A DNA stretch of 64,000 nucleotides, taken from NCBI GenBank assembly GCA_947305005.1, contig CAMZCM010000003.1, positions 124,001 to 188,000 on the forward strand. The letters are read 5' to 3'. Positions 25,411-34,996 of this stretch are shown here, piece after piece. Origin of the DNA: an uncultured Prevotellaceae bacterium. Its GTDB lineage: Bacteria; Bacteroidota; Bacteroidia; Bacteroidales; Bacteroidaceae. The notes beneath the pieces were generated by a model, which had not been told where the DNA came from, ran no database searches, and saw nothing but the letters and a program-made list of their open reading frames with translations. Positions within the stretch are counted from its first letter, which is position 1. Every line of letters starts with the position of its first letter. Made by a program: the position numbers and the translations under genes.

Positions 25411-26598
25411 TTAGCGTCCTCCACCGAAGAGGCTTTGGATGCCGTCGAGGTCAAACGAAAGGGTGAAACGCATGGTCTGATCCAAAGGATTGGTCTGAGC
25501 GGTGGAGAAGACGTAGGATGCATCCAGGGAGAACACGCTCATCTTGAAGCCTGCACCAGCTGTGATGTACTTACGATTACCTTTATTGGCAGCCTCATCA
25601 TGGTAACCGGCACGAAGGAAGAAGCGGTCATTGTAGCTGTACTCAGCACCTACGCTCCACTGAATCTCCTCAAGTTCTTCTTTGAAACCATTGGGGGCGT
25701 CATGGAAACTCTTGAAGATACCGGCAATGGGGGATAAATCATAATATTCCCTTTGCACACGACTGGTAAAGTCTGTATCACTTTCTCCGTCTTCTCTCTT
25801 GGGGAATGTCGGTACCAATAATTTATTGGCATCAGCACTGATGGAAAAACGATTATATTCATCGAAGGGGATTGTCAGATTCATACCCAAACGCAAGTTG
25901 GTCGGGATAAACTCTGAGTTGTCATCGCCACCATAAGTAATCTTAGAACCGATATTGCTGACATTCAAGCCAAAGCCGAATCCACATTCACGGTTTCCCA
26001 ACATTACATAGTTGTTGTAATACATGGCGATGTCGGCCGCGAAGGCCTTCGCCGGAGAACTCTCTGCCTCATAATCAAAGGTGAGGTCAGAATAGATGAA
26101 ACGCATACCAACAGCCATCGAAAAGGTCTCGGAGAGCATACGGGAATAGGCAGCGTCCAGTGCAAATTCATAGGGCCTAATGGTCATGCCTTCAGTGGCG
26201 CCAGACATATAATCGCTGAATAACGAGACGTCGCCGAGCGAGAAATAACGCAAAGAACCGCTGATGGCGCTATAGTCACCGATGCGGTAGAAACCTGCGA
26301 CATTGGCCAGGTTGATGTCATCAACGAGTTTGCGCAACCAAGGCGTATAGCTCAATGAGGCACCGGCACGAGCAATACAAAACGGATATTTCGCGGGATT
26401 CCAGTATTGAGAATTGACATCCGCCTCGGTGGCCGCACCGACATCACCCATACCACCGCCACGGGCTTCGGGCGCGATGTTCAGTGAGACAACGGCTGTT
26501 GTCACAGGATTATATCTATTCTCAACATCTTGGGCATAAACTGATACGTTAGCGGCGAAGATGAGAAGAAAGATAAAATATCGTTGGAGTCGTTTCAT
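25411..26598 (-). CDS. porV: Type IX secretion system outer-membrane protein PorV
   Basis: 395 residues from the ATG at 26598, which starts the signal peptide MKRLQRYFIFLLIFAANVSV (the frame reaches 26760). The mature N-terminus contains NIAPEARGGGMGDVGAATEAD and QYWNPAKYPF, the diagnostic start of PorV/LptO. The rest is a FadL-like beta barrel ending with aromatic strands. PorV binds C-terminal domain cargo and carries it to the PorU sortase. It follows porU by 52 bases, the arrangement known from Porphyromonas and Prevotella. Confidence 0.93.
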   Translation of the reverse strand: MKRLQRYFIFLLIFAANVSVYAQDVENRYNPVTTAVVSLNIAPEARGGGMGDVGAATEADVNSQYWNPAKYPFCIARAGASLSYTPWLRKLVDDINLANVAGFYRIGDYSAISGSLRYFSLGDVSLFSDYMSGATEGMTIRPYEFALDAAYSRMLSETFSMAVGMRFIYSDLTFDYEAESSPAKAFAADIAMYYNNYVMLGNRECGFGFGLNVSNIGSKITYGGDDNSEFIPTNLRLGMNLTIPFDEYNRFSISADANKLLVPTFPKREDGESDTDFTSRVQREYYDLSPIAGIFKSFHDAPNGFKEELEEIQWSVGAEYSYNDRFFLRAGYHDEAANKGNRKYITAGAGFKMSVFSLDASYVFSTAQTNPLDQTMRFTLSFDLDGIQSLFGGGR

Positions 26599-26650
26599 TT
26601 TACAGTCTTTGAATATTTTCTTCTTGTATATAACGTACGCCTTGTCTCTT

Positions 26651-29600
26651 TTATTGTTTTCTGTTGATGATAAGCTTCTGCGCTTTGGTTGCTTCCTCAC
26701 TGTCATCACAGCTGATGCGTGCACGATAAAGATACACGCCACTGCCGACAGGGGCGCCATTTCCTTTCGTCAGATCCCACGGAATCACATAGTAGCCATT
26801 ATCACTACTGCCTGTTTCTGTGTGTTGCCAAAGCAAGCGGCCCATGAAATCAAAGACCTCAATGGTAAAGTTACATGAGCTTCCAGGGCGGTCATAGGTC
26901 AACATAAACTGGGTCTGTACTGTGGCTGGATTAGAGCTGGTGGTCAATTTCAGGAAAGAGGGTTTCAAGGTCGGATCTACCTCGAATGTGAAAGAGGTGG
27001 TTGCGGGGTTGTTCAGCATATCCCATGCACGGAAAGTCAGGGTGTGAACGCCCGCAGATAACGAAGGAATAGAGAAGGCAAGATGTCCGCGGGTATAATC
27101 TCCGAACTCACTCACATAATAATCATTCAAGACATAGGTGGTCGCCGCATTTTTATCAATCATGAGTTCCAAGTCATGCCCTAAACCGCTACCGGATGTG
27201 TTGATGCCGTTCTTGTCTTCCAGTTGTGCTACGAAGTAAGGGGAACAGTTAACGACCTGTCCGTCTTCAAACTGTTCATCGTTCAGGTAGGCCACAATCT
27301 GCGGACCTTCCTTATCGACGCTGCCACCCTCCATGCTGCCCAACAAGAAGTCCTCATTATACCCACGAGCCTCGCTGCGACGATCCGATCGAACAGCATA
27401 AAAGACGAATCGTCCCGCTTCGTCGCCATAATGAATATCGATGGGGACAGGACACATCAATTCAAAACGTCCGTTACGGACACTGTCACGTCCGGTATAA
27501 AGCATATTGTCATACGCCTGATAGGTGAAGGGACCACTTGATACGTTTGCATTATTCAGGCAGGTGATGGTACTGCGACTATCATATAAACGAAAAGCCA
27601 TCTCGCCAGTGAAATCATTGAGTTGTGTTCCGTTTTCATCTTCAACATGTCCACTAAGATGAACGCCACTACCTGCATGAATCATGAAATCAGTAGGTAA
27701 ATCCTCCACTTTTGTTCCGTTGATACTTTCCAAGACAATACGATTCTTGACACTGCCAAACGTCAAAGCAGGATCTCCTAATAATGCATAGTGGAGTTTG
27801 TTTTCAGAGACATCAATGGCGTTGCCGGCCAGTTGCGCTTTGCTCAGTCGCACGGCATCACCTACACGATTGGGGCGCCCGAACTCATCGTCTGCAAAAA
27901 GCAATTTGCTGAAGTAGCGATTGATTTCCAGGTTCAGGTGTGCATAAACTGTTCGTGCCGTGCCGAAGAAACCTACCGCAGCGCCATTGGGATTCAAGAT
28001 TGCCGTTTCTCCGATGTTGTCTTTCTGCGTATCGAAAGGCATCACATCACAAGCTGCCGTCACCCATAAGGGGGCGCGCGGGGATTTGTAGTTGGCGAAG
28101 TCCTCAAGGCGCAACACCATTTCGTGGGAAAGACAATAGGTAGCGCCGTGACCGGTATAGTTCATCATCAAAGCGCCTTCGTTCATCTGTTTGGAGATGA
28201 CCTGCTGCACCTGCGGATAGCGGTTACCCGCAGCAGTCACTTGTCGCTGATAAGCATCCCACATCACCTTTCGCACCTCTAACTGGGGATAAGTTTTCTC
28301 AATGATCTGCGCTACATCATCGGCGAATTTCAGATGCTCGTTATTGTCGCCGTCGTCGCCCATAAAGCATACAATGTTCTTCCAAGCACCGGACTCATCG
28401 CCACGCATGTAGGCTATCGTCTTATTCACCAACGCCTGAGCCTCACTCACTGTGCGAACAGGGAAACGTCCTACGCCAAGGTCTGTTTTCTCACGGGTAA
28501 GATCTTGTCCCTCGCCATCATCGAGCAATCCGAAATAATCTTCCATGACATAGCAGGTGATGTCACTCACAGAATTCTCGCTCTCAAAGCAAAGGAGGAA
28601 ATCATTAGGAGAATATTTCTTCCATGCCGATGTGAGCATACGGTTGTCCCAGGCGCAGTCGCCAAAGAGGAGCAGATATCGGGGTGCCTTTTCGCCACCT
28701 GCCGCACGGTCATAAAGCATCTTCATGAAACGGCGGTAAGCTGTCGCATCAGGCGTTCCACTGGAGAATTCATTATAAATCTGGTCTGCCCGGACGACAG
28801 CGACATTGAGACCTTCCTGTTCACGATGTGCCGCTGCCAATCGTTCGGCTTCCGCATCGAAGATGCCACTGGCAGGCGTGATGATCACCATCTCGATATT
28901 GTTAAGCCCGTGCAGATTTTGATTTGAGATCTCCCCTACTACAGTCGGCTGGGGATAGTTGTTGTAAGCATTCACATCCAATGCGACATAACGATGTGAA
29001 GCTCCGTCATTCTCAACAGTTGCACGATAGACAGGCTGTTCTCCAGATGTAGAGCCGGTTCCTTGCAAGGCTACTGTTTGACTACCACGTTCGGCCAAAC
29101 GCCAGATTTGAGGCTGCTGTGAGTTCGAATAACTGAGGCAAAGCGTTTCTTTTGCCTGTTGTGGCTGATGTTCAAAAGCGATGGCTGAGTATGTTCCATC
29201 AATGGCCAACGCTCCTGTATAACTTAAAGTAAAGAAATTCAAACGTGCATGGTTGTTGGCAGTAGTCGTAAATCTCACGGTATTGGCAGCCTGCGGCGTC
29301 ACAGTATAAATACGAGAAGAGAGGACGCCATAGATGTATTCCGTGATGGCGGGGATCGATATAGACCCCATTGACGAGCCGTTGAAAGATGTTGTAACTT
29401 GTGTAGGCACATCGTTCGCGGCTGAGAAATTCACCGTCAACTGACCTTTACTATTTGTAGGACTACAAGGAAGAGTCAACGTATAACTACGTGTATTCCC
29501 GTTGGCATAGTCATAGCTTTCAAATAGTTGTCTTCCACCCTGAAACCAAGCATATTCTTGCGGATTATAAGAAGCATAAGCCTGAATCGTTGAAACTTCT

Positions 29601-30415
29601 GTAGTCGCGGCATCAGTAGCAGCGACCGTTGGGAAAGCGCCGACTGGTGTTGATGCTTCTGTGACAAAATAACAAGCTTCACGGGCATAATGGTTCACGA
29701 TATGCTTGCCATCCCTATGCGTCGAAAGACCATTGGCATAGAACAAGAAGCCATCGGGAACGCTCCATAATGAGACTTCTTCCAAATCGTCGAAATCGTT
29801 GTCAGCATCAATGAGTTCAGGTTGCAGGTGTCCGCCGTAACCATAGACGCGACAATTGGCAGGATTGGAAAATCCCATATCTCTGAGTGCCGAGGATGTC
29901 AGATGATAGACACCGTCCTCCTGAACACTGATCTTCACCCATCGTCCTTGACTGAGAACACTCTGCGTTGCCCACCTGCTGGTGGCCGGAGTTGCTTTCA
30001 GTGCCACTTTTTTCACCCTATTATTGATTGAGTGGGGTATAATCTCAATCTTTCCACTCAGCAACTTCTCATAATGTCCTCCGCGAGTAACGATGGGAAT
30101 AAACGAAATATCCAAAAGACCCTGGCCTCGGCTCACACCTACATAAGTGTCAATGACTAACGAGTCGGAGATCTGTTCTTTGAAGCGCTCGGCAACAGCT
30201 GTTTCAGCGGCTGTCAAAGGAGCCCATTCCGGGTAGCAGACACGAACGGAATACTGAAACAGTCGGTAATCGGTTTCTAAAGGGACAACCTCAGAATATA
30301 CCGGTAATACAGAATCAATCCGCAACTCATTCCAGTTGAGTTGCGTGAAATCATTCTGTGCCTTTCCCGTCAAGGATAATAGGACACAAACCAGTATGAG
30401 GTAGAACTTTCTCAA
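26651..30415 (-). CDS. porU: Type IX secretion system sortase PorU
   Basis: 1254 residues with a signal peptide (to about residue 19). A gingipain-like C25 peptidase core shows PRYLLLFGDCAWDNRM, NYTGHGATYCLSHEM with the catalytic His, and WVTAACDVMPFD with the catalytic Cys, followed by GETAILNPNGAAVGFFG. A C-terminal domain like that of secreted cargo closes the protein (GVYLYRARISC...KLIINRKQ). PorU removes cargo C-terminal domains at the cell surface. It lies 14 bases after the FAH gene and precedes porV, so both belong to one unit. Confidence 0.93.
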   Translation of the reverse strand: MRKFYLILVCVLLSLTGKAQNDFTQLNWNELRIDSVLPVYSEVVPLETDYRLFQYSVRVCYPEWAPLTAAETAVAERFKEQISDSLVIDTYVGVSRGQGLLDISFIPIVTRGGHYEKLLSGKIEIIPHSINNRVKKVALKATPATSRWATQSVLSQGRWVKISVQEDGVYHLTSSALRDMGFSNPANCRVYGYGGHLQPELIDADNDFDDLEEVSLWSVPDGFLFYANGLSTHRDGKHIVNHYAREACYFVTEASTPVGAFPTVAATDAATTEVSTIQAYASYNPQEYAWFQGGRQLFESYDYANGNTRSYTLTLPCSPTNSKGQLTVNFSAANDVPTQVTTSFNGSSMGSISIPAITEYIYGVLSSRIYTVTPQAANTVRFTTTANNHARLNFFTLSYTGALAIDGTYSAIAFEHQPQQAKETLCLSYSNSQQPQIWRLAERGSQTVALQGTGSTSGEQPVYRATVENDGASHRYVALDVNAYNNYPQPTVVGEISNQNLHGLNNIEMVIITPASGIFDAEAERLAAAHREQEGLNVAVVRADQIYNEFSSGTPDATAYRRFMKMLYDRAAGGEKAPRYLLLFGDCAWDNRMLTSAWKKYSPNDFLLCFESENSVSDITCYVMEDYFGLLDDGEGQDLTREKTDLGVGRFPVRTVSEAQALVNKTIAYMRGDESGAWKNIVCFMGDDGDNNEHLKFADDVAQIIEKTYPQLEVRKVMWDAYQRQVTAAGNRYPQVQQVISKQMNEGALMMNYTGHGATYCLSHEMVLRLEDFANYKSPRAPLWVTAACDVMPFDTQKDNIGETAILNPNGAAVGFFGTARTVYAHLNLEINRYFSKLLFADDEFGRPNRVGDAVRLSKAQLAGNAIDVSENKLHYALLGDPALTFGSVKNRIVLESINGTKVEDLPTDFMIHAGSGVHLSGHVEDENGTQLNDFTGEMAFRLYDSRSTITCLNNANVSSGPFTYQAYDNMLYTGRDSVRNGRFELMCPVPIDIHYGDEAGRFVFYAVRSDRRSEARGYNEDFLLGSMEGGSVDKEGPQIVAYLNDEQFEDGQVVNCSPYFVAQLEDKNGINTSGSGLGHDLELMIDKNAATTYVLNDYYVSEFGDYTRGHLAFSIPSLSAGVHTLTFRAWDMLNNPATTSFTFEVDPTLKPSFLKLTTSSNPATVQTQFMLTYDRPGSSCNFTIEVFDFMGRLLWQHTETGSSDNGYYVIPWDLTKGNGAPVGSGVYLYRARISCDDSEEATKAQKLIINRKQ

Positions 30416-30429
30416 GTCTGAATGAATAC

Positions 30430-31050
30430 TTATTTTACGTTAAAATCCAAGACCCGTTCCTCTTCAAGCCATCCGGTTAAATGATCGTCGATATGGACGG
30501 GGCCTATACCAGAAGGTGTGCCCGTAAAGATAAGGTCTCCCGTTTTCAGCGTGAAGAAATGACTGATATAACTCACGAGCTCATCCACCATGTATGTCAT
30601 GTCGGCCGTGTGACCGCACTGTACCGTCTGGCCATTGATATCAAGATGGAAGTGCATATCTTGAATGTCCTGCTTGAGGGTGTCTTTGGAGATGAAACGG
30701 CCTACGGCAGCAGAACCGTCAAATCCTTTGCAGAGATCCCATGGAAGACCTTGTTGTCGCAGTTTCTCTTGCAAATCCCGCGCTGTGAAATCGATGCCGA
30801 CTGTGACAGCGTCATAATAGCGGTGGGCAAAACGCTGAGGAATACTGCGTCCGAGGCGCGAAATGCGAACGACCAACTCCGTCTCATAGTCACACCGCTG
30901 TGTAAAATCGGGGATGAAGAATGGTCGTCCATCTGTCAGCAATGCCGAATCGGCCTTGGTGAATATGACGGGTGCTTCTTTCTTATATAACGATTCGCCG
31001 AGCTCTTTATTGTGCTCAGCATAGTTCATTCCGATGCCGAAAATCTTCAT
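30430..31050 (-). CDS. Fumarylacetoacetate hydrolase (FAH) family enzyme
   Basis: 206 residues, the short single-domain form. Metal-binding segments are visible as CDYETELVVRISR (the first acidic ligands), AVTVGIDFTARDLQ and KGFDGSAAVG, then GDLIFTGTPSGIG near the C-terminus. Such enzymes hydrolyse or decarboxylate acylpyruvates, including oxaloacetate. The substrate cannot be assigned here. It is separated from the GH43 gene by 8 bases and from porU by 14, and is probably cotranscribed. Confidence 0.88.
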   Translation of the reverse strand: MKIFGIGMNYAEHNKELGESLYKKEAPVIFTKADSALLTDGRPFFIPDFTQRCDYETELVVRISRLGRSIPQRFAHRYYDAVTVGIDFTARDLQEKLRQQGLPWDLCKGFDGSAAVGRFISKDTLKQDIQDMHFHLDINGQTVQCGHTADMTYMVDELVSYISHFFTLKTGDLIFTGTPSGIGPVHIDDHLTGWLEEERVLDFNVK

Positions 31051-31058
31051 ACTTTCAA

Positions 31059-33911
31059 CTACTTTATCCTTACCATGCGGCCATCGATGACATAGAGTCC
31101 TGGGCGCAGGGGTGTACCTTGATTGATAAGACGCCGACCGCTGAGGTCATATATTCCATCTTGAATGGGACAGGGCAGCGGTTCAAAGATATCTTGTACC
31201 TCTGTGTAATCCGTTCCCGTTCGTCCAGCCATAATCGTGAGCAAAGCCACATCTTTGGCCGTGAGCGCCCGCTTATAAACCAGAAGGTCATCGATGTAAC
31301 AGTCTGCCGACCCCCAGAAAGAGCCTGTACCTAATTGCAGATAGGGCGCTTTTCTAAGAAACGCCAGGGCGGTCGAGTAAGCGGCGGTACCGGCAAAAGC
31401 CTTCTGCGCTTTCTTCTCACCATTCACATAGATGGAAATACTACTGGAATTCATGACCATAACCAGGAAAACCCATTTATCTGCCGTCAGATACCCCGTG
31501 GTAGCGCTGTTGGGGTGGTTGATGTCAAACCATGTGCCTGTTCCATTGTTGAAGCCGACATAAGCGTTGCCCGTCATGAAGAAACGTGATGTTGCTTCAT
31601 TAGCCTCTTTATCGGCAAAACTCCACAGAGCATCCCAGCTGTTGGCTCCCGTCATTTTTATCCACATAGCAATCGTCATTCCTTTTAAGGACGATAGGCC
31701 ATTAAGGGGATTGTCCATGACCACATAACTGGCATTGGCATTGTCGCCAAAGAACTGATGAACGACATAACTGGAGCGTTGCGCATCGCGAAGGATTGTT
31801 GGAACCGTTCCGCTGCCCAAGGATTTAAAAGACGCCTTCTGGGTTTTATCAATTTGATTGGGAATCGTTTTAGAGGTGAAGGGATAGTGTGCTACACAAC
31901 CCGTCAGATAGTCCCCATCGGGTAAGTCGTCTGCTGCAGCTGCCGTGATGTTGTACGTACGAGTATAGGAATAGTCCTCAGCAGTAATGGTGCAGGTCAG
32001 CGTCACTTCCGTATCAGTGTCAGGTGCTTTATACACGCCATTTGCATTGATGACGGTTGTATTGCTGCTCGTCCATTTGATGGTCGCCCCAAGATAGGCT
32101 TTTGCGGGTAGTTCGATATTCTGTCTAACGACATCTCCATCTTTCAACGAAACAGCGTTCTTTAAAGCCGTGAAAGCAATCGCATAGCGTGGTTCTATGC
32201 GATAAGCCCATAGCGGAGCACCTACATGAGTCTTGTCCTCAGTCGTTGCGGTAATACCAATGGCAGGGATGTCTGTTCCATCAACGGTTTGCGGCACCAC
32301 AACGCCGCGATAGACGACGTCCCCAAGCGTCAAGGTGATATAGCCGGTTCCGGAAGTCATTGCCCACGAGCCGGACTTCGCGCCAGTAACCTTCCCGTCC
32401 TGTGTCAAGGTGATGGTGATCGGGGTGACTTCCTCCATCTGTTGATAGTTCATCTTATATTTATGAATCAGGACCTGATAGGTCCCAGCCATCTCCTCGG
32501 TAGTGAAAGCACAACCGGCTTTGATGCTATCGTCATTGATGGTCTCACCGTCAAACTGGAACGGTGCTGCGCAGAGCCAGCCGTGTTCATTCAGGAAAAG
32601 CTGGCGTGTTCGCACCTGATGACCATCGGTGCCGTCATTGAACTTGGTATGGTAGATGACGAAGTTACGTCCTGAAGTATCTCCTGTAGCGCTGTTATGA
32701 CCTTGGGCACACTCCCCCACTGTCTGTAATCCCCATCCGTTATAGGCTCCCATCAATTTCATGCCTCCGTTGGTCTGCGCGTTTGGCCCTACCGTCTGCC
32801 AATAACGGTCACGAAAACAGGCGTCGAGGTCAGCGGCATCGAGATACAATCCGTCAGGCGTCTGGGAGCGGAAGGTTCTCATCTCGTACCCCCCATCAGG
32901 CGCATAACCGCCATAGCTGATAAACAGGTAATAGTAGTCACCCATACGTTGGATATAGGAACCTTCGCCGCTGCTGTAATAACCGCCAGCGATGCGCTTT
33001 CCGAAATAGGGGTCAGAGAGAGCTCGCCCTTGGTTGTCGTTCTCAATGGGATAGCTGACGGTATAGTCGCGCAGTCCCGTTTGTTTGTCTAATTTCAGGA
33101 TGAAGATGCCACCGCTCCAGGAGCCATAGGTCATCCACAGTTCGCCATCTTGATCAAAGAACACGCAGGGGTCAATGTCGTTGGTCCAATAGGTACCCCA
33201 ATCTCTACCACGGTTGTATCTTTCCGGCAATGTTTCCTGTGCCCCGATAGCGACTTCAAGATCCGTCTTTTTGTAACTGATGACGGGATTGGTGTCATTG
33301 ATAAAGCCAGAGAAATGGACGGGTCCCTGATACACATAAGGCCCTGTAATCTGATCAGCAGTGAGTAACACGATGACCGAATGCCAGTCATCACCATTGA
33401 GGCTGAGGTACATCATCCATTTCCTGGAATTGGGATTGTAGATGAGATCCGGTGCCCACATGTTTCCGCCCAGTTCCCATCCTTCCTGATCAGCGTGAGC
33501 CCATGCTTTTGCATCGAAGTTTCCGAAATCCACTTCTTTCACCTGCTCGTTCACGAGTGCCGGCACTTTTGTCGTCACATTTTGCGAGAATGCATTCTCA
33601 TAGTTTGTCACAACAATCTTGTTATTGGCATTATATTGTCCAAACAACGAGCCATTATCCAGGGCACTCCAGTTCTTCATGTTATCTGTCGAACGTGCCC
33701 AGCCACGCATCGTCCCGGCAATGTAAAAAGTCTTGCTTGTGCTGGACAATTGCACGACACTGGGATCGTGAACACTGACACCCTTGCGTGACACTTCATG
33801 ACATAGGTTATTCACTTCACTGTCAGTCAGCACAACCTTTTCCTGTGCAGAAGATATGTTTGTTAGGAATGTAGTGATGAGTGTTAGGACACAAAATGTA
33901 CGAAAATGCAT
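31059..33911 (-). CDS. GH43 endo-arabinanase-like enzyme with LamG domain and sorting tail
   Basis: About 950 residues from the ATG at 33911, which opens the signal MHFRTFCVLTLITTFLTNIS (the frame reaches 33980). The five-bladed propeller starts VHDPSVVQLSSTSKTFYIAG; the Asp in VHDPS is the usual general base. WAPDLIYN, DTNPVISY and DPCVFFDQDGELWMTYGSW follow. After residue 470 there are beta domains, including a bacterial Ig-like segment, then a LamG/concanavalin-like module (MTIAMWIKM, then YLQLGTGSFWG), and a terminal tail DGIYDLSGRRLINQGTPL like a type IX C-terminal domain. It probably acts on arabinan side chains of pectin at the surface. Confidence 0.85.
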   Translation of the reverse strand: MHFRTFCVLTLITTFLTNISSAQEKVVLTDSEVNNLCHEVSRKGVSVHDPSVVQLSSTSKTFYIAGTMRGWARSTDNMKNWSALDNGSLFGQYNANNKIVVTNYENAFSQNVTTKVPALVNEQVKEVDFGNFDAKAWAHADQEGWELGGNMWAPDLIYNPNSRKWMMYLSLNGDDWHSVIVLLTADQITGPYVYQGPVHFSGFINDTNPVISYKKTDLEVAIGAQETLPERYNRGRDWGTYWTNDIDPCVFFDQDGELWMTYGSWSGGIFILKLDKQTGLRDYTVSYPIENDNQGRALSDPYFGKRIAGGYYSSGEGSYIQRMGDYYYLFISYGGYAPDGGYEMRTFRSQTPDGLYLDAADLDACFRDRYWQTVGPNAQTNGGMKLMGAYNGWGLQTVGECAQGHNSATGDTSGRNFVIYHTKFNDGTDGHQVRTRQLFLNEHGWLCAAPFQFDGETINDDSIKAGCAFTTEEMAGTYQVLIHKYKMNYQQMEEVTPITITLTQDGKVTGAKSGSWAMTSGTGYITLTLGDVVYRGVVVPQTVDGTDIPAIGITATTEDKTHVGAPLWAYRIEPRYAIAFTALKNAVSLKDGDVVRQNIELPAKAYLGATIKWTSSNTTVINANGVYKAPDTDTEVTLTCTITAEDYSYTRTYNITAAAADDLPDGDYLTGCVAHYPFTSKTIPNQIDKTQKASFKSLGSGTVPTILRDAQRSSYVVHQFFGDNANASYVVMDNPLNGLSSLKGMTIAMWIKMTGANSWDALWSFADKEANEATSRFFMTGNAYVGFNNGTGTWFDINHPNSATTGYLTADKWVFLVMVMNSSSISIYVNGEKKAQKAFAGTAAYSTALAFLRKAPYLQLGTGSFWGSADCYIDDLLVYKRALTAKDVALLTIMAGRTGTDYTEVQDIFEPLPCPIQDGIYDLSGRRLINQGTPLRPGLYVIDGRMVRIK

Positions 33912-33939
33912 GACAATACTATATCTATTATTTTTGAGT

Positions 33940-33948
33940 CCAAAGATA
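33940..33948 (-). promoter_or_regulatory. -7 box upstream of GH43 (possible promoter of the porU-porV-ispF run)
   Basis: TATCTTTGG on the minus strand, 29 bases before the start. No other clear promoter is seen in the short gaps down to ispF. Confidence 0.5.
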
Positions 33949-34054
33949 GGTTTTTTATTATATATAAAGGTATCATTCACCGTTAATCATTCATAAAATC
34001 AACAAAAAATGAAAATCTAACCGTAATTTGTGATGGTAATTCACAAGAAACTAT

Positions 34055-34063
34055 TACCTTTGC
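34055..34063 (+). promoter_or_regulatory. -7 box of the OmpA-family lipoprotein gene
   Basis: TACCTTTGC with TTTG at 34027-34030, a somewhat long spacing of 24 bases. Confidence 0.55.
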
Positions 34064-34144
34064 CGCGACTATGCGAAAAAGTGAACATTAAACCTTTTAT
34101 CGCTTTGGCTATCTAAAATGAACAAACCATCAAGATTGACTGAT

Positions 34145-34996
34145 ATGAAAAAGATTCTTTTATTAATGATGGCAGCTCTTGTTCTGACCTCTTGTGTCAG
34201 TAAGAAAAAATACCAAGAACTGCAAACCAATTACAATCAGCTACAGACAGAATATCAGACAGCTCAGGTGACATTGGCTGAAAACCGTGCAACCATTAAG
34301 AGTCTTGAAGAACGTCTGTCCGAAGCAAAAATTTCCAGTGAGAAGATGCAGAAAGCCTTCGCAACGCTGCAAGGTTCTCTCGATAAGAGCTTACAGCAGA
34401 ACACCGAAGGTAATGTCAATATCTCAAAGCTCGTTGACGAGATCAATGCATCTAACAGATTCATCAAACAGCTCGTTGAGGCTAAGGATCGTAGCGACAG
34501 TTTGAACATGGTGCTGACCAACAATCTCACCCGTTCACTCTCCAAGGAGGAGTTGAAGGATGTGGATGTTCAGGTGCTCAAAGGCGTCGTTTATATCTCG
34601 CTGTCTGACAACATGCTCTATCAGAGCGGCAGCTATCAGATTAGCGACCGCGCTTCTGAGACACTCGGTAAGATTGCCAAGATCATCACCGATTACAAGG
34701 ATTATGACGTCCTGATTGAAGGTAACACCGATAATGTACCTATCAGCAAGACCAATATCCGCAACAACTGGGACCTCGCCGCTCTGCGCGCCTCCAGCGT
34801 TGTACAGGCTTTGCAGAACACTTATGGTGTTGACCCGAAGCGTCTGACTGCCGGTAGCCGTGGTGAATATAATCCCATCGCTCCCAATGACACCGAAGCA
34901 GGTCGCCAGCGCAACCGTCGCACTCAGATTATCATCACTCCGAAGCTCGATGAGTTCATGGAGCTGATTGGTCAGGCACCCGAAGGTGAACAATAA
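34145..34996 (+). CDS. OmpA-family peptidoglycan-binding lipoprotein
   Basis: 283 residues from the ATG at 34145 (the frame starts at 34118), chosen for the lipoprotein signal MKKILLLMMAALVLTSC with the lipobox Cys at residue 17. Residues 20-115 form a heptad-rich coiled coil. The C-terminal 120 residues are an OmpA domain: VLIEGNTDNVPIS, NWDLAALRASSVVQAL and RRTQIIITP, which binds diaminopimelate in peptidoglycan. It probably tethers the outer membrane to the wall. The last 25 bases overlap, tail to tail, the 3' end of the FAD dehydrogenase gene. Confidence 0.9.
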   Translation: MKKILLLMMAALVLTSCVSKKKYQELQTNYNQLQTEYQTAQVTLAENRATIKSLEERLSEAKISSEKMQKAFATLQGSLDKSLQQNTEGNVNISKLVDEINASNRFIKQLVEAKDRSDSLNMVLTNNLTRSLSKEELKDVDVQVLKGVVYISLSDNMLYQSGSYQISDRASETLGKIAKIITDYKDYDVLIEGNTDNVPISKTNIRNNWDLAALRASSVVQALQNTYGVDPKRLTAGSRGEYNPIAPNDTEAGRQRNRRTQIIITPKLDEFMELIGQAPEGEQ

